Source of the DNA: Pyrenopolyporus hunteri
Lineage: Eukaryota; Ascomycota; Sordariomycetes; Xylariales; Hypoxylaceae
NCBI GenBank assembly: GCA_902806595.1
Contig: CADCXC010000008.1
Location: 62,001 to 126,000, forward strand
Length of the DNA: 64,000 bases
Direction of reading: 5' to 3'
Positions 35,297 through 48,257 of the stretch are shown here, piece by piece. Position 1 is the stretch's first letter. The number at the start of each line of letters is the position of its first letter. The position numbers were made by a program, and so were the translations under genes. Under the pieces are notes generated by a model. The model saw nothing but the letters and a program-made list of their open reading frames with translations, did no database searches and was not told the origin of the DNA.

Positions 35297-35746
35297 GCAA
35301 GCGGATTTTGTATATAGTGGAGGTATTGAGAGCAGCCACTAGCAAAAACCCCTAGATCTCGTGTATTTGCGTAAACGGAAGCAACTGTTGTGGTCCTACA
35401 GCTTGGGGGCCCGGGAGACTTTGTTCTTCTGTATGTATAAACGCAAAATAGCTATAGCTTTCAGAGAACTACCTGCTTAAGTCGGGCTAAATAGCACGAA
35501 GATAAATATGAAAAAAAATTGCAAAAAAATTTGCTGAAGAGGGAGTTGATTTTTTATTCTCATTGTGGTATGCTTTTAGTCGGCCGTGTTTTGTCTGAAT
35601 CCCTAACCTGCTATAGCCCAGTCCCAATCGTGCAAGCAAGCATATAATACATGTGGTCCAAAACACGTAATAAGAGAGGTGGAGTGGTTGACCATCTAGA
35701 CACGGCAGCATACGCTCATAATCGGATAGTTTGCGCCCGCAACCTT
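35297..35746. other. Convergent intergenic spacer
   Basis: AT-rich 3' regions of the Nab3-like and LETM1-domain genes, with short A runs near 35512-35530. No gene seen. Confidence 0.5.
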
Positions 35747-36856
35747 TTAAACTCTCCCATCTAGACTAACCAGCATCTCCTTAACCTTATCCTCAGCCTC
35801 CTTCTGCGCCGCCTCCTTCGAAGCAGCGGCATCTCCCTTAGGAGCCGTCTCGCGGAGCCACTCCTCCAGCCGGCTCCTCAGCTTGTCGACCGGCTGGTCC
35901 AGGACATCGATACCCCGATCCTCGCACGCGAGCACGACCTCCTCGTCGACGAGGGCGCCCGCGCCCCCTCCCTCGCGAATCATCGCATCGTCCGCCGCGA
36001 TCCGCGCCACCGCCCGCCGCGCCGCGGACCCCGCGAACGGGCTGTCCAGCCCGATCCTATCCCACAGCGAGCTCGTCAGCCCGAGCACCCGGCATACGTG
36101 GCCGGCGGCCGCGGGGTCGCCCCCGCGCACGGGCGGCGACCGGTACTTCAGCGCGCGGAAGCTTGCGGCGCGGCGCGCCTCGGTGGAGCGCCGCAGCGCC
36201 GCGGCCTGCGCGGGGATCCGGCAGGTGAAGGGCGTGAGGCGCGGGAAGGCCACGACCACGAGCGGCGTGAGCTCCCCGCAGACGATCAGCAGGAGCCCGA
36301 AGACGGGGAGCAGCGACAGGTCGTGGGTCGTGCGCGCGCGGAGGAGGACGTCCGAGCGCGTGGGGAAGGAGGTCGACCCGGGGATCGCGGGCCGCGGCGC
36401 GGAGGCCGTGGGCGATCGCGAGAGGAGTCGCCAGTTGACGATGATGGCTTGGACCCCGGTCTTGTAGAAGGTCATGTACGCCTTGCCGAGGGCCCATAGG
36501 TGCTTGAAGAGCGAGATTCCGGGGTCCCGCTTCGGTAGGTCGAGGGGGGGTGGACGTGTGGAGGCGGGTGGGTTGAGGGTCGTCGACGCGGGCAAGGGGG
36601 ACGATAGTCGCTCCGAAGAGACGAGCTCCGACGTCGATTTGGGCGCTTGCTTGGTCTGCGAGGCGGTGGACGCGGCGCGGCGCGGGGCGACCGCCGTTCG
36701 TGATGGGTACGGGGTTAACCGTTGTAGCTGCTGCTGCTGCCGCCGCTGTTGCAGCTGGTGCTTGTTCGCTGCGGCGAGGGGTACGAGCGTGCAGAACCCA
36801 TTGCTGATGAACGGGGAGCGGAGGCGCGCGATGCGCAGTCCGGTGCTGAGGTGCAT
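35747..36856 (-). CDS. LETM1-domain mitochondrial inner-membrane protein
   Basis: Single exon, 369 residues. The first 70 residues are rich in Arg, Gln and Ser with almost no acids, a plausible mitochondrial presequence containing a glutamine run. Residues about 110-145 (FKHLWALGKAYMTFYKTGVQ) precede the one hydrophobic segment, LLPVFGLLLIVCGELTPLVVV, followed by AFPRLTPFTCRIP. That arrangement (a helix ending E-x-x-P before a short loop) is the start of the LETM1 ribosome-binding-like domain. The C-terminus has a VDKLRSRLEEWL helix and an Ala/Lys/Glu-rich helix. LETM1 proteins act in mitochondrial K+/H+ exchange and ribosome tethering. This one is shorter than Mdm38 and resembles the small fungal LETM1-domain proteins of unproven role. 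The coding sequence is strongly GC-rich. Confidence 0.72.
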   Translation of the reverse strand: MHLSTGLRIARLRSPFISNGFCTLVPLAAANKHQLQQRRQQQQLQRLTPYPSRTAVAPRRAASTASQTKQAPKSTSELVSSERLSSPLPASTTLNPPASTRPPPLDLPKRDPGISLFKHLWALGKAYMTFYKTGVQAIIVNWRLLSRSPTASAPRPAIPGSTSFPTRSDVLLRARTTHDLSLLPVFGLLLIVCGELTPLVVVAFPRLTPFTCRIPAQAAALRRSTEARRAASFRALKYRSPPVRGGDPAAAGHVCRVLGLTSSLWDRIGLDSPFAGSAARRAVARIAADDAMIREGGGAGALVDEEVVLACEDRGIDVLDQPVDKLRSRLEEWLRETAPKGDAAASKEAAQKEAEDKVKEMLVSLDGRV

Positions 36857-39800
36857 TGGGGGCCGGGTGCTGCGAAGTCTTGTCTTGGGAGCCGCGCGCC
36901 GGGTATCGGAAAAGAATGGATTTATTATCGTGAAATTCGAGCTGGAAATTCTTGGTGGCCCCCTGGCTACGTCAGCGACCGCCGATTGGATGGTCCGAGC
37001 TCGAGCTGCTCGTGGAACGATGTCCTTATCGATAAGACCCCTATTTTACCCCTTTTCCATAACCGAACGCAACATATCTTAGAAAGCTACCTACCCGGGC
37101 ATATGGGACATCGTATCGTTCTCGAAATCCCCGCGTCCCGAAATTTAATAGCATGGGTTAGCTCCCTCTCTAATATCAGTATCTCCCGTTTTATTAAGAG
37201 ATATGAGCCTTTCGCTAATATTTTGATGGACTGTGATAAGATACAGAAGGTAGATTAGCCCCAAACACTCCATCCCTCTTACACGGATGTAAAGTTGCTC
37301 CAGTACAAATATGTTCGAACGCCCTTCAGTACGTGCCCTTATCCTATTTCTCTGCCCTATTGGGTCCGAAACCTCATGGCAATCCATGGAGGAATATGTT
37401 TCTTAGTTGTACCGCCGGTCTCTAGTGAGTTGAGATTCATAAAACTCAGACTATAACGGATCACAAATACCTCCTGATCTCTTTCTCTAATTGGCGGCTT
37501 CGCGTTTTGACAGTCGTATCAATCCATCTGGCTAACCGGGAACTAGGGGCCCGTCTTTCCATAAGATGATGGGTGAAATAGTATATTGCATATCTGCCTA
37601 GGGGAGGTAGAGATTTCACTTATATCACTTAACTGACTACAACGCCTTGGATACGAGCTCAAAGTGGCAAGCATTCAAACTTCCCGCCTAACATACCGGA
37701 CGTACCAGTTATCGACAAGTGTCCGGCCGTGGGCTCACATCGCGTAAATAAGTCATACGCAAACAGTTTTTCCCTACCAAATATTTATCATTCCTGCTCC
37801 CACAGGGCGATGTTGACGAGCTCATGATACGCGAGCCCGTAAGAGGGACCGGGGATTGGATCAGAGAATCCCCTAATTCCTGGCCGCTCTCGTGCATAAT
37901 CTCATACGACCACGGATGCAGACATGTCACAATGGGGCTAGATAGTCGATCCTGCACTGAAGTTTGCGCTCAGTTCAACGAAAGGAGTCAGGCCGGTTGG
38001 TGGAATTAGATCCACCGAGAAGATTAGTAGATAAAGGTAGTTTCTCTAGGGATATTCTATGTAGCACCCGCGAGGGCATGGCAAGAATTAGAACCACTTG
38101 TGATAACTCGATGGTGAAATAATCCAAACTTCAACCGAGTGGACACAAACTGACCGACTTCATACGTCGATCATCTGGAATATTGTTCTGCATGGCTTTC
38201 ATACGCCCCTCTCGTAGAGCCGGCAGAGAATTGTTCATTCATTGCTTCCATCCTCACGGCGTTGATTATACACCGAATTATTCAATAGCTTGGAACTTGT
38301 ATTAGAACACATTCTGATGTAGAGCCTATTAATCTCTATCTGATACTTGGATATTCACCGACTATGTTTGGCTAGCACAGATAGTTGCTTGCTTGAAGAG
38401 GCGTCCTAACGCAAACCATGATATAACATATACGTAATTGCCTCCAAGAATGACTTCTATGTTCCCTTGAAAAAAGGAAAATTTATGCTTTCGTCGGCGC
38501 CCCCCGAATCAGGTCGTCATCTATCACGCCATATATCGATCATGATCGATTCGTAATGTGGTGGCGCTCGGTTCCCGTATGGCCACGCCGTCGACACATA
38601 CGCTTCTATCTGGATTGATTCCTCTTATCCCTAATTTACGCCGCCGGCCTTAGCTCCTTGCATGATGGAGGGTTGAACATTTGTGACATGCGACAAGGTA
38701 TGGACAGTTCCACGGGCTGGAAGTTGGAACCCATAGAAAGCGTTCCCGGACGGCTTCTCGCATAATGTCAAGGCTGAGTGAGAAGGGTCTTTAAGTCAGC
38801 TTAGAGTCGAAAAACACGTGATAGAAGCACTATAGAAACACTACAAAACAGTCCTAACCCACATTTCATAGTCTGTACGGAGCCATGAAGGCAATGGTAG
38901 TTCTAGCGGAAGCGCTCTCTGGGTTGTAAGTTCGGATTTCTCGTCGGTGGCTACCAGATAACATTAATGTCATCTTAATTCCGAATTCCTGATAATTCGA
39001 ATCTCATTACTGACGAATAATTGTCGGACGTCTTAGGCTAAGAACTAACAGAGTTATTCGACCTTGAGTCTAAATTTATGTGCTGTAATGGTCGATGTTC
39101 TGGTACAATATCTGCGTAAGTCTTACTGAAGGAAGTAACAGACACCTAAATACTAGCTAAGGGAATGGGTTTAGGTGGTTTGGCCTCGTATTAGGCGTTA
39201 GGATAGGTGCATGAGCTCATGGTCACGTTACATCCCGGGAATGCGTTCACATGCGGTACCGAGTTTTCTATTCGTCACCGTATATACCCCGGTAAGTAGG
39301 TAAGTTTTATAGAAGCTATAATGATACAGTATGGCCTCGACTGTGAGGCTACGGGTAATACAATTCCTGGATCAGAGAGTGACCCCTCTTCTTTCACTGT
39401 TAGGTGCTATTCTTATAATGTATCACGAATAAGGAGAGATACCGTTTGCTTCTAATAAATAATATACGGGAATGCTCCTATACGGTTTAACCATAGGTAC
39501 CCGGTAGGTAGGTGCGTTCGAATCGTACATTGCCTTAGGGGCTCGGTCTAGTATTGTGTATCTGCAACACGGATAATCTCTACATACATATAATATGAGG
39601 CTATGCCCTCCTCGCTGGAGGCTGCCCAATACCGAGAATTCCGATGGGAAGTCTAGGATAGATGAACATCTCTCCACCGCAAGTCAATATTTTGAGTAAA
39701 TGAGAGAGCTAACGGACACCCTCCTACAATTTCTTTTTAGCTTATTTGGTCCTAGAACCTATCACATGAACTTTTATCTTTTATAAAGACCTTACGGCTG

Positions 39801-41738
39801 GTTCGATATGCGCGCGAAGCTCCGGGTTATGGGTACTGCATATCCGGGCGGTTCTTCCGCGACCAACCCCTGAATAGAGCTAATCAACCACCCGGCGCAG
39901 CCAAGAAGACCCGCTCGGTCCCCGACCGTCGGCTTGTGGCGCCAAAGATGCTTTATAACGGACCACCTCCGTCGCCGACTTTGGGGTGTCGCGTCGTATT
40001 AACGTTGCAGGGAAGGGGTGGGTTCACTTGATTGCTTTCTCAGCAAAGACCGACAACATATCCGCAACCTCTATGGCTGGGTTTAGTAGGGGCGATGGAG
40101 AGACTTCCGAGAGGGGGATTACATGAATAGTAGGTAGGTGTCACACCGTGCTAGGGTTAGTAAGCGTTGAGAATAGTATTATGATATCTCATGTTTGGGC
40201 CATGATTCAGCTTCAACTTCACCGAAATCTCAAGACGAAGAAAACATCTGGTTCTCTAATGAACTAAGCTGGCTCATGCGGCTGCCCGGCCGTTCTCGTC
40301 AAATGTGGACGAACATTGGGCAAACGGGCTGATCCCGTTCCACGCATGACCGCTCGTTGCCACACGATGAGCCCCCACCGCCTCGCCCGAAAGCAAACAT
40401 TATATATCCTTATGGCCGGCTCATTTTCCGCTGCCTCCCAAGTCGATCGCCACTCTACCCGCATCGCCTTTCCGCACGCGACAACCCTCCCTACGCGTCT
40501 CGAACTCATTTTCGGCTGACTCATATATTAATCTATCTGTGAGAGGGGAAACATCGCATCCGCTGTCTTTAGCCTACGAGAACACGCCAATTTTATGCAG
40601 TAGCCCTATATACATGAACACTATTTCGGATGGGTAGGCGTTGATAATGGCAAATATGGAACCAAGGGTGCGAACGTGTTCGGGGAAGACGGGATGCGGA
40701 TATAGATGATTATCACCGAATAAGAGTAGGCACCAAATTAACAACCCTTCAACTCCGACGATCTGATTTTTACGGCCTGAGCCCTTGGGATATGAGCCTT
40801 GATACGTGATGGAGATAGCGGTGTTGAGCGGGTCGAAGCAAGTGAATACGGAAAACCCAATTTCTGTCGATCCCAGGGTATCAAAGGAGAAGCAGCCGTT
40901 ATACTCATAAAGGATGAATTTAACTCTAACTAGATCCCAGATCCCTGGTAGCTAGGTATTACGTATGAAGTTCCCGACTGAAGAGATGAGCGTTCCACCC
41001 TCAACACGTATAATCAATCTGTACGGCCTGAGCTGTGGTTCAATTAACCTAGGCATGAGTGCAACACTGAACTGCTGCCGACTTACTCTGCCTAATGGTA
41101 TCACTTCATGCCTCAGACCCTGTTGTAGCGGCGGCATCTTCACTGTTTAGCCTCACCAACCCGTTGGGCCGTGTAGTTTAGCGTTAGGTAGAAACGGCTC
41201 TTGTTACGTAGGATAGGGGACTCATAGCGGTTTAGCCTCTTTAAAAAGGGCGAATCGTGATTTTCTCAGGTTACCTTTGCGGTGTCGTGCACTTCATCCG
41301 AATAGATCAAGCGTAGTACTATTTCCTGGAACGGAATCGTGTAGGTATACCAATAGAAGGATGACATAGTTATGCTTCACGTAGCTTAGATCTAGGAATG
41401 AGCCTGGCCAACAGTGTCCCCGTTTGAATGATTGCCTATTGAGTGAGTAGGGATAGATGATGGCTAACTAACAGCTCGTCTATAAAGAGGCCGAATGAAA
41501 CTTGCTCCCACCCTTCTTCGAAATCAGAGTTCCTAATAAAATCCATTATCCTACAGACCAAACAAACCTCTCAATCACCTCAAACTACCCCGAAGCAAGG
41601 CCTGAAGCCATAGACGTTTTAGCTTCGACATTGTTCATTCATCTCACAGGGGCTACTTCACGGACCTAGCCTAACAATACGTACCCTTCGAAAACACATA
41701 ACCTTACTCCTTTACGTTGCCTACTTCTGTATCTAGCC
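36857..41738. other. 4.9-kb gene-poor stretch
   Basis: No convincing gene. Open frames are short and lack domain features. A 130-bp GC-rich island at about 39890-40010 stands out from AT-rich surroundings but reads as no recognisable protein. A short ATG frame at 38884 ends at a GTAAGT donor with no convincing second exon. Confidence 0.5.
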
Positions 41739-42031
41739 ATGGGTTCAGAATCAAGCACCAGAGCTGTATTGAACGGGTGAGGATCCTCAAACATAAAGTC
41801 AAAGAATTAAGGGGCTATGGGCTAACTAAGATCGTTTATCTAAGCTCTGAGCAACACCAGACCGGCCACCCCGGTAACAATAATGATCTCCTGGCTGATC
41901 GTTTGGGAATGTTCCTCGGTAGCCCTACCAGCACTGTCATCCTTTCGGATGCCGACCCTAAGAAGATTACGGAGGCTCACGAGGAGCGTATTAATGCCGA
42001 GTTGGCGGCTATCGTACCTCGTCTTCCCTGA
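41739..42031 (+). CDS. Small two-exon gene, unknown function
   Basis: Exons 41739-41776 and 41845-42031 give a 74-residue protein. The first exon codes for 12 residues (MGSESSTRAVLN) and ends in GG before a GTGAGG donor. The intron has a GGCTAAC branch site and a TAAG acceptor. The product is hydrophilic, with no signal peptide or TM helix. It has a central NNNDLLADRLGMFLG and a C-terminal helix ITEAHEERINAELAAIVPRL. I recognise no family. The spliced frame removes the in-frame stop after the first exon, and its codon use looks coding-like against the surrounding DNA. A second gene of the same build lies at 46063. An acceptor nearer the branch (41830) would give an immediate stop, which favours the one chosen. 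Confidence 0.5.
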
Positions 42032-45000
42032 GTCTAACAGCGGTCCCCTGTCTTTTGAGCGACATGTATGCTTAATGTAACGGATGTACGTTGTTACGGC
42101 AAAAGTTGAGGCGAGAGTATGATAACAGTTTCGTTTCATCAGTTATAGCACATGGAGACATCAGAAGACTGGATCGCGGGGTGGTGAGCATATTAGACTT
42201 ATGCCCCTTTGCTCCATCCCTCAGGTATAGGTACTCAGGTCTTTAGCCCGGTTAGTTTTGGAAGCTCGTGCGAAATAAAACGAAGTTGTTTTCCTCTTCC
42301 GATATGGTTAATCTCGTGACGTAAGTACAAAGGACTAGCGTGCTAGCGTGTCCATATCTTCGACTTTAAGTCTGGAGACGCAATATGATAAGGTTACCGG
42401 GACTTCTCCCTTCTCCAGGAACGGGTTGTCCTTCCCATGAGGCTGTGACCGGAAAGCGGGGCATATTCAGCACCAAGTTTACGGTTTCTCGGGCATTTTT
42501 CTGCCGTTTGTTGTTACCCTTATCCTATATCTAGATTCATTGGTGTCACTTTGTGGCTGGATATGTGGAGCTGGGTTCCACGTTGGGTTTAGCTGCTAAA
42601 TATCTGGTAGACGATGTTATAGGAACGGTTGGTTTGGCGGGCATGCGACATCTCCTCGAGATGTCTCGCAGCTCTCCAATCGCCTATTTTCCCACTGTGT
42701 AGCCACATAGGGAAAAGATCGGCGCGGTCAGGAGAATCTGTAGTCGCACTATCTTAATCATGGTATTACTGGACTGAGAGTGATCGTTTCTCAAAGGGTG
42801 TGGATTTCTCATATGTGGCACACGATGAGGTTGCGAATGCCCTCAAAATAGTCATCTTAGGATAACATAATTCAACACTCCCTTGGCAGATAAGTAGATC
42901 CGATTACACGAATTTATGATTTTCTCTAACCAATTCTTATGATCTTGGTATACGGACACTGTTGATTAACGTAAACACGACCTTTCCATAGCGTAGTGTT
43001 TCCCGAATTTAAGACACGAGCCCGTATTATTATACTATAGATTTGTAACCGTAACGTGAATGATATGAGGTTATTCCCAAATCCGCCGTGTTATATACGA
43101 GAAATCTATATTCTGCGAGAGTTGATCACTCTCGATTCGCCACATACTGCCACAGTCCGTGGTTTATCATAGCAACGTAAGGCGCGGCTGTTTATGATGA
43201 CACCTAAGTAGACCGCCGGGGTGCTATATTAGAGTCTTTATTCTAATATCATAGCCACCCCTCCGTGCGGGAAGTGCTGGCGCCTACGGTAGCTAGGAAA
43301 GTGGTGGAGTTGACCACCGAATTACGTGGCTAACTCCGATGCACATGACACATACCGAAATCTCAGCTCGCTATCTATTATAAGGGCTTAAACTAAGAGG
43401 ATTGAATGGCTTCATAAGCCGCTTTTTGCGCCCACGATAACAAGTAACTACAACGCCTTAATTGTGGTAAATGCGGGAATTTTACGCAACTCATATGTAG
43501 GCACATGCGCAATAGATGGATCTAATCCTGCAAGTAAGAGCTGCAGTGCAACTACATTAAGACCGTAACTGTAGGATATGCGGGAAATTGGGTGTTAACG
43601 TACGTCGAGTTCCGTTACGCGTACCTAGTATAAAATGGTCGTAATGATTAATACGCCCGCGTATATTTTTGGATTTAATTGAATTATTATTGTACGGTTC
43701 GGCACTCGAGTGCGAAACAATGTTTCTATTAGCATATGAGTTAGAAAACAACGTGGAATTCACATTGATGAATATAAAAGTATAACGTTTTGTTTATTCG
43801 CTGCCGTTAATAATGCTGGTGATTGGTCCCCGAGGTCCCCGATGGAGGTCCCCGACGAAGTATGAGTGGTGTAATAAGTTCAGTATGCGTCACTGCACCC
43901 CCCCCCCCTCCCCTGCATATCCGCTCCGTCCACCGAATGTTTAACCTTAAACATGGATATGATTGGTTGCTAAAAGGAACTTGGGCTTATCGTGGATGAA
44001 TAGGGTAATTGTCCTAGATCATTCAGCTGTAAATAAATTGATCTTCTCGTCGCTACAGCCATCGCTTTTAGGTGGGTTATAAAAGCCTAGCTAAATCTCT
44101 TCTAAATCTCCAACGTTTCGACCCCCAAGTTTCGACAATCACATGAGCGGCGTTATGTCATTGAATGGAAGATATTGATTATTCTACATTCATAAGTCAT
44201 CTCCTTATGTTGATCGTTCATCTCTACCCCTAAGATAAGGTTCTAAACCAGTTATTAGCAAAGTTCATCTCACGTGATCGCCGTCCGGATGACTTAACGG
44301 GAGCTGGCGAAGCTTATTATCCGATCCTTTGAGTTTTGGCGCACGGTGCAAGCGGGACCCACTTCTCATAATTGCCCCGCCGTTGCCCTCAGCCCCACCG
44401 ACGTCCGCGGCCCTCGATCCCGTCGCCTTCCTTGGTGTCCTCGGAGTAGCCCGAGAAGAAGGCGTGGCCGGCCATATCGAGAGGCAGGGCTAGTACATCG
44501 GCGATGAGTGAAGAGTGAACAGTGAAGAGTGAACAGCGAACAGTGATACGGGCTCGCCTGCTATCATCACACTGATATGTAGGACTTAGCACACCGCTAG
44601 TTCAGGTATCGATTGGTTGAGTCGAGGTCGTCTTACCCCCCTTCGACTCTGATTCCCTGTCCGCGACTCAATAATCCACCCGCGATACGACCCTAGTCGT
44701 CTGCTCTCTAGCAACTCGGGCGAAGGCTAATGCATATTTTCGGTTTCCCACCGCCAAACAAGCACCAATTAGCGTTATGCCGTTGGATGCGTTATGTGGC
44801 GCTTCTACCTCGACGACTTGGACCGATTTAGACTCGGTCGCGAGCCATTTCCTGCAGTGATTACTCAGAATTTATTCGAGTCCTGCACGACATTTGGGGA
44901 GACGGTTAGGAAAAGTACTGAAGCCGTGTAGCGTATCCGGGATATAATTCGTCGACTTACGAGCTGGCATTCCCGTTAGGTACCCCCTTCAGTACCGCTA

Positions 45001-46062
45001 GGCATCCATGCGATAAAAAAACTTCTCTCGCTTGGGGATTATATGTCCGCCTGCTTGAATTGCCTAAGGCTTCTTCTGGCGAGATTGGATTAGGGGGAGT
45101 ACTTCTCCCGAATCGAGAGTTTCCGAGCTCTTGACGATTCTACAACACGGCAAGCGTAGTCTCTTCCTGCGAGATGTGAGATTACCAACTATATTATTTA
45201 AGATGGGTTGGTCCTTAGTTACCGGTAAGTTAACGAGGTTTCATGCATTAATATCCTTCGCTCTACGGCTCTAGCGAGTGTCGGCTTAGAAATACCATCT
45301 TTGCTTTGTACCCAATTGCGAGAGAGTGCTCGATACTTTTGCCTTTCATACATTTGTATAATACCTATGTTGACAGGGGTCTTTTGTGTTGGTTGCCAAA
45401 TAAATCATTAATAAAAAGTGTTATTCTAAGATTCTATACCAATCTTTCCTGCTGGATAATTGCTCTATCAATCCTATACAGCAACATTACATATCACTTA
45501 GAAAACGAGGTGCGTTGTTTGGTTGGATACGTTAATTATGGTCTGGAGCTAGCGCTTGGGAGAAGACCGACTGAGTTCCGTTTACCTACACGACTCTCAA
45601 TCGCACCGGCGATAGACTGACAAGGATACTCGGCGCAACGATCCGGTATTCGCCTCTATTTTTTTTAACTGACTGTTGCCTTCCTGCCAATCACAAGACT
45701 ACGACGCTCCGATAGGCCTATCAACTCGACATATCTGATTAATTCAGGGATTGCGCCTGTCTTCGTGCGTTTTGTGGCGTCGGTGATTCTGGTTGCCTTG
45801 TTTAAAGGTACCATTACTTGGGTACATAGGAGACTTTTTTCCCTTCAAGACTAGGGAATATGGCACTACCGACCGCTCGCGGCTCTTTCCCCGCCCAAGC
45901 CTGCGGGCTGTATCGCTGTCTGAGTCTTTTCCAGCGAATGTCTCTTATATCTATATACTTCCGGAACTCAGACAAACCGCCTCGATCGACCGAGCTGTAA
46001 CGGCATAGATTTACCCTGCGCAATACATCCGAGACAACCACGCAAGTAACCGATAGCGAAAC
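42032..46062. other. 4-kb gene-poor stretch
   Basis: AT-rich, with no recognised gene. Contains three close AGGTCCCCGA-type units at 43825-43857 next to a C run at 43898-43907, a GC-rich coding-like patch at 44370-44500, and the GAGTGAACAGT repeat listed below. Confidence 0.5.
44505..44546. repeat. Short tandem repeat of GTGAA-GAGTGAACA units
   Basis: About four units alternating GTGAAGA and GTGAACA in 42 bases, with the last unit degenerate (GCGAACA). It lies directly beside a GC-rich coding-like patch. Confidence 0.7.
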
Positions 46063-46433
46063 ATGGGCACCGATTCAACTAACACAATGTACAATGGGTG
46101 AGTGGATTTTGACGACTTAGACACCCATGGTTGGATAAGGGTTCTAACGCCAGTGGCCTCCGCTCGTATAGTGCCACTCCGTCTAAAGCACCGCACCATT
46201 TCTCGGGCAACCCGCCCACTTCTGACGCCACCGACAGCAAAAGCCTCGAGGAGTATCGTCTCGGCCAGTACAGAAACGCAGCCGATAGTATACCTTTACC
46301 TCATGTCCAAGCTGGGGTCTCGAAGAGCAACCAAACTGCCCGTCAAGTAAACGTTGCCGCCGAGTTGAACGCCAACCTAGCCCGCCTCGGTTGGCCAACT
46401 AGCACAAATGCCAATCTATCCAACGGATCCTAG
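46063..46433 (+). CDS. Small two-exon gene, architecture matches the gene at 41739
   Basis: Exons 46063-46097 and 46172-46433 give 98 residues. Exon 1 encodes MGTDSTNTMYN and ends in GG before GTGAGT. The intron has a TTCTAAC branch and a TATAG acceptor. The protein is hydrophilic, Asn/Ser/Thr-rich, without a signal peptide or TM helix. It has a central SLEEYRLGQYRNAADSIP and a C-terminal VAAELNANLARLGWPTS. No family was recognised. The start (MG, then S/D/T residues, then NG), the intron phase, and a C-terminal AELNANLARL resembling INAELAAIVPRL in the gene at 41739 suggest a common origin. The sequences between are not alignable by eye. Confidence 0.5.
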
Positions 46434-48257
46434 GGGATGACGGCGTCGGAAGCTAGCATCATCACGTGGTTACGCGATTAAGAACATTATTGAGAGTTGG
46501 CTTAGGTATAGCAAAGGTGTTTTGAGTACCAGGGAGGTCATCTTTTCAGATTGGTATTCTTGGTGGGATAGGGTGATGTTTCTACGACGGAATATACATT
46601 ATTTAATTGACGTTGTTATTTCTGTTGCATGGCAGCCACAGTTGTACCAGCCCGCGCATCACCTGTATTCGCCGCGTGTACCGTCGAACTACTTAGATCC
46701 GGTGCTGGGCACGAACGATTCCATAAACCCCTCAATTCGAGTTCGTTACCCCGCATCGTATATATCAACGAATCAAGTACGCCGATAGCGCGACCCGACA
46801 TCACAATCGCATTGCGAACATCTTCTCGTACATTAGATGCGCGTCTTATACGTATTGACAGTCTTCTAGTAACCGATTACCCAATCGGATGGAACTAAAT
46901 TTAGATAAGCTTAATATCTGCGGGTACGGGTACTCCCGCCGATGTGGGGCTTGTCCGTCTAAAAAGGGAAAGGCGTTCACGTTGGCGGGAGATCTTCGAC
47001 GGGGATGCGTGGGGGTAGGCGGAGGGTCTATCGGCGGGGGCGAAGACGGCGAGGGCGGACGAAGATGAAGAGGAATACGAGGTAAAATAGAGGAGCCAAA
47101 GTTGGTAATAATAAGACATCCAACACCCTTTCAGATAAGTCACCTCACCTACCTAGCTGCGTTGCCTGCCAGTTCACATTCTGCAACGACAGTGTGTGCC
47201 GGATAAGAATCCTAGCATTATCTACTATCATACAACATCCCGGCACGAGCTTACTACGGGTCAACAGGATACCGGTTTGAAAAAGTAGACCTCAAGACAC
47301 CAAGGCATCTATTCCAACCCTTTCAAAGGTACCTAAGTATCAAACTATACAATCTAATATATAAAGTTACAAGTGAGGCTTTACTCATACAGCTTGATCG
47401 ACCCATACTAGTGGCAAGCCATGGAAAAAACAGGTGACATAGTACCTTACATACTAATTTATATAGGGTAATACATGTTAACGCCTGGCACCTTAAGGCC
47501 CCATTTTTTAAAAAACAAGATCCTGTTGACCAGTAGTAGGGTTTGGGGCATGCACTGATGAGAATTTATATCTACTTCCGAGTTATGATACCCGAAGACC
47601 AATCGTTTCATAATTGCAGTCACATCAAGAATAGTAAGAGATTGCGAGTAGTAGTTCGCAAGCCATTCACGGGAAGCGTACTGGACAAGCGTCGACGATA
47701 GCTGCTGCCGTGCTGTGGACATATGAGACGTATGTTCCTCTGTCCTCACCAACTATATACACCTAGGGCTTCGGGTTGGATAATAATAATTGGGTTGTTT
47801 CCTTCACTTCTCCCCTTTTATAGGGATAGAGATAAAACTAAAGCCCCGCAGGCATCATTCATCTCACTTCAGCGCTTCAACGTTTTACCTCTTATCAGAT
47901 CACCTCAATTCATACTATCGAAAACCTCAAAGTACCCTGGGTTTTCCAGCGAGGTATTTTGGTAAACAACTTCAATGAATGCGTACGTTGCCTTTCAATG
48001 ATACATAGCGAGGCGCCCTAATAAAGTAGCAAGCGTGAGGATGTGGTAATACATCCTTTCATCTATCTCAAAATCAACCCCGTTTTTCCATCGCCCATTT
48101 TCAATTTGTTTTTGGATTTTCCTAAGCTGTCCCTGACCATACCCAGCTTCTCAAATCCATGGCAGATGAAAATATCACTAATTTTCCTGTGACCACCTGG
48201 GCGCGTCTAGCGAACGTCTGTTGAGAATACGGAACGTTCTATCCGTATGTCGCTAAA
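46434..48257. other. Intergenic, no gene seen
   Basis: A GC-rich, purine-heavy patch at 46920-47075 is the only compositional feature. Open frames are short. Scattered TACCTA words occur near 47150 and 47330. Confidence 0.5.

Noticed and set aside
38884..38930. ATG frame MKAMVVLAEALSG ending at a GTAAGT donor, faintly like the start of a zinc alcohol dehydrogenase
   Set aside because: No downstream exon with dehydrogenase motifs could be found in the following kilobase.
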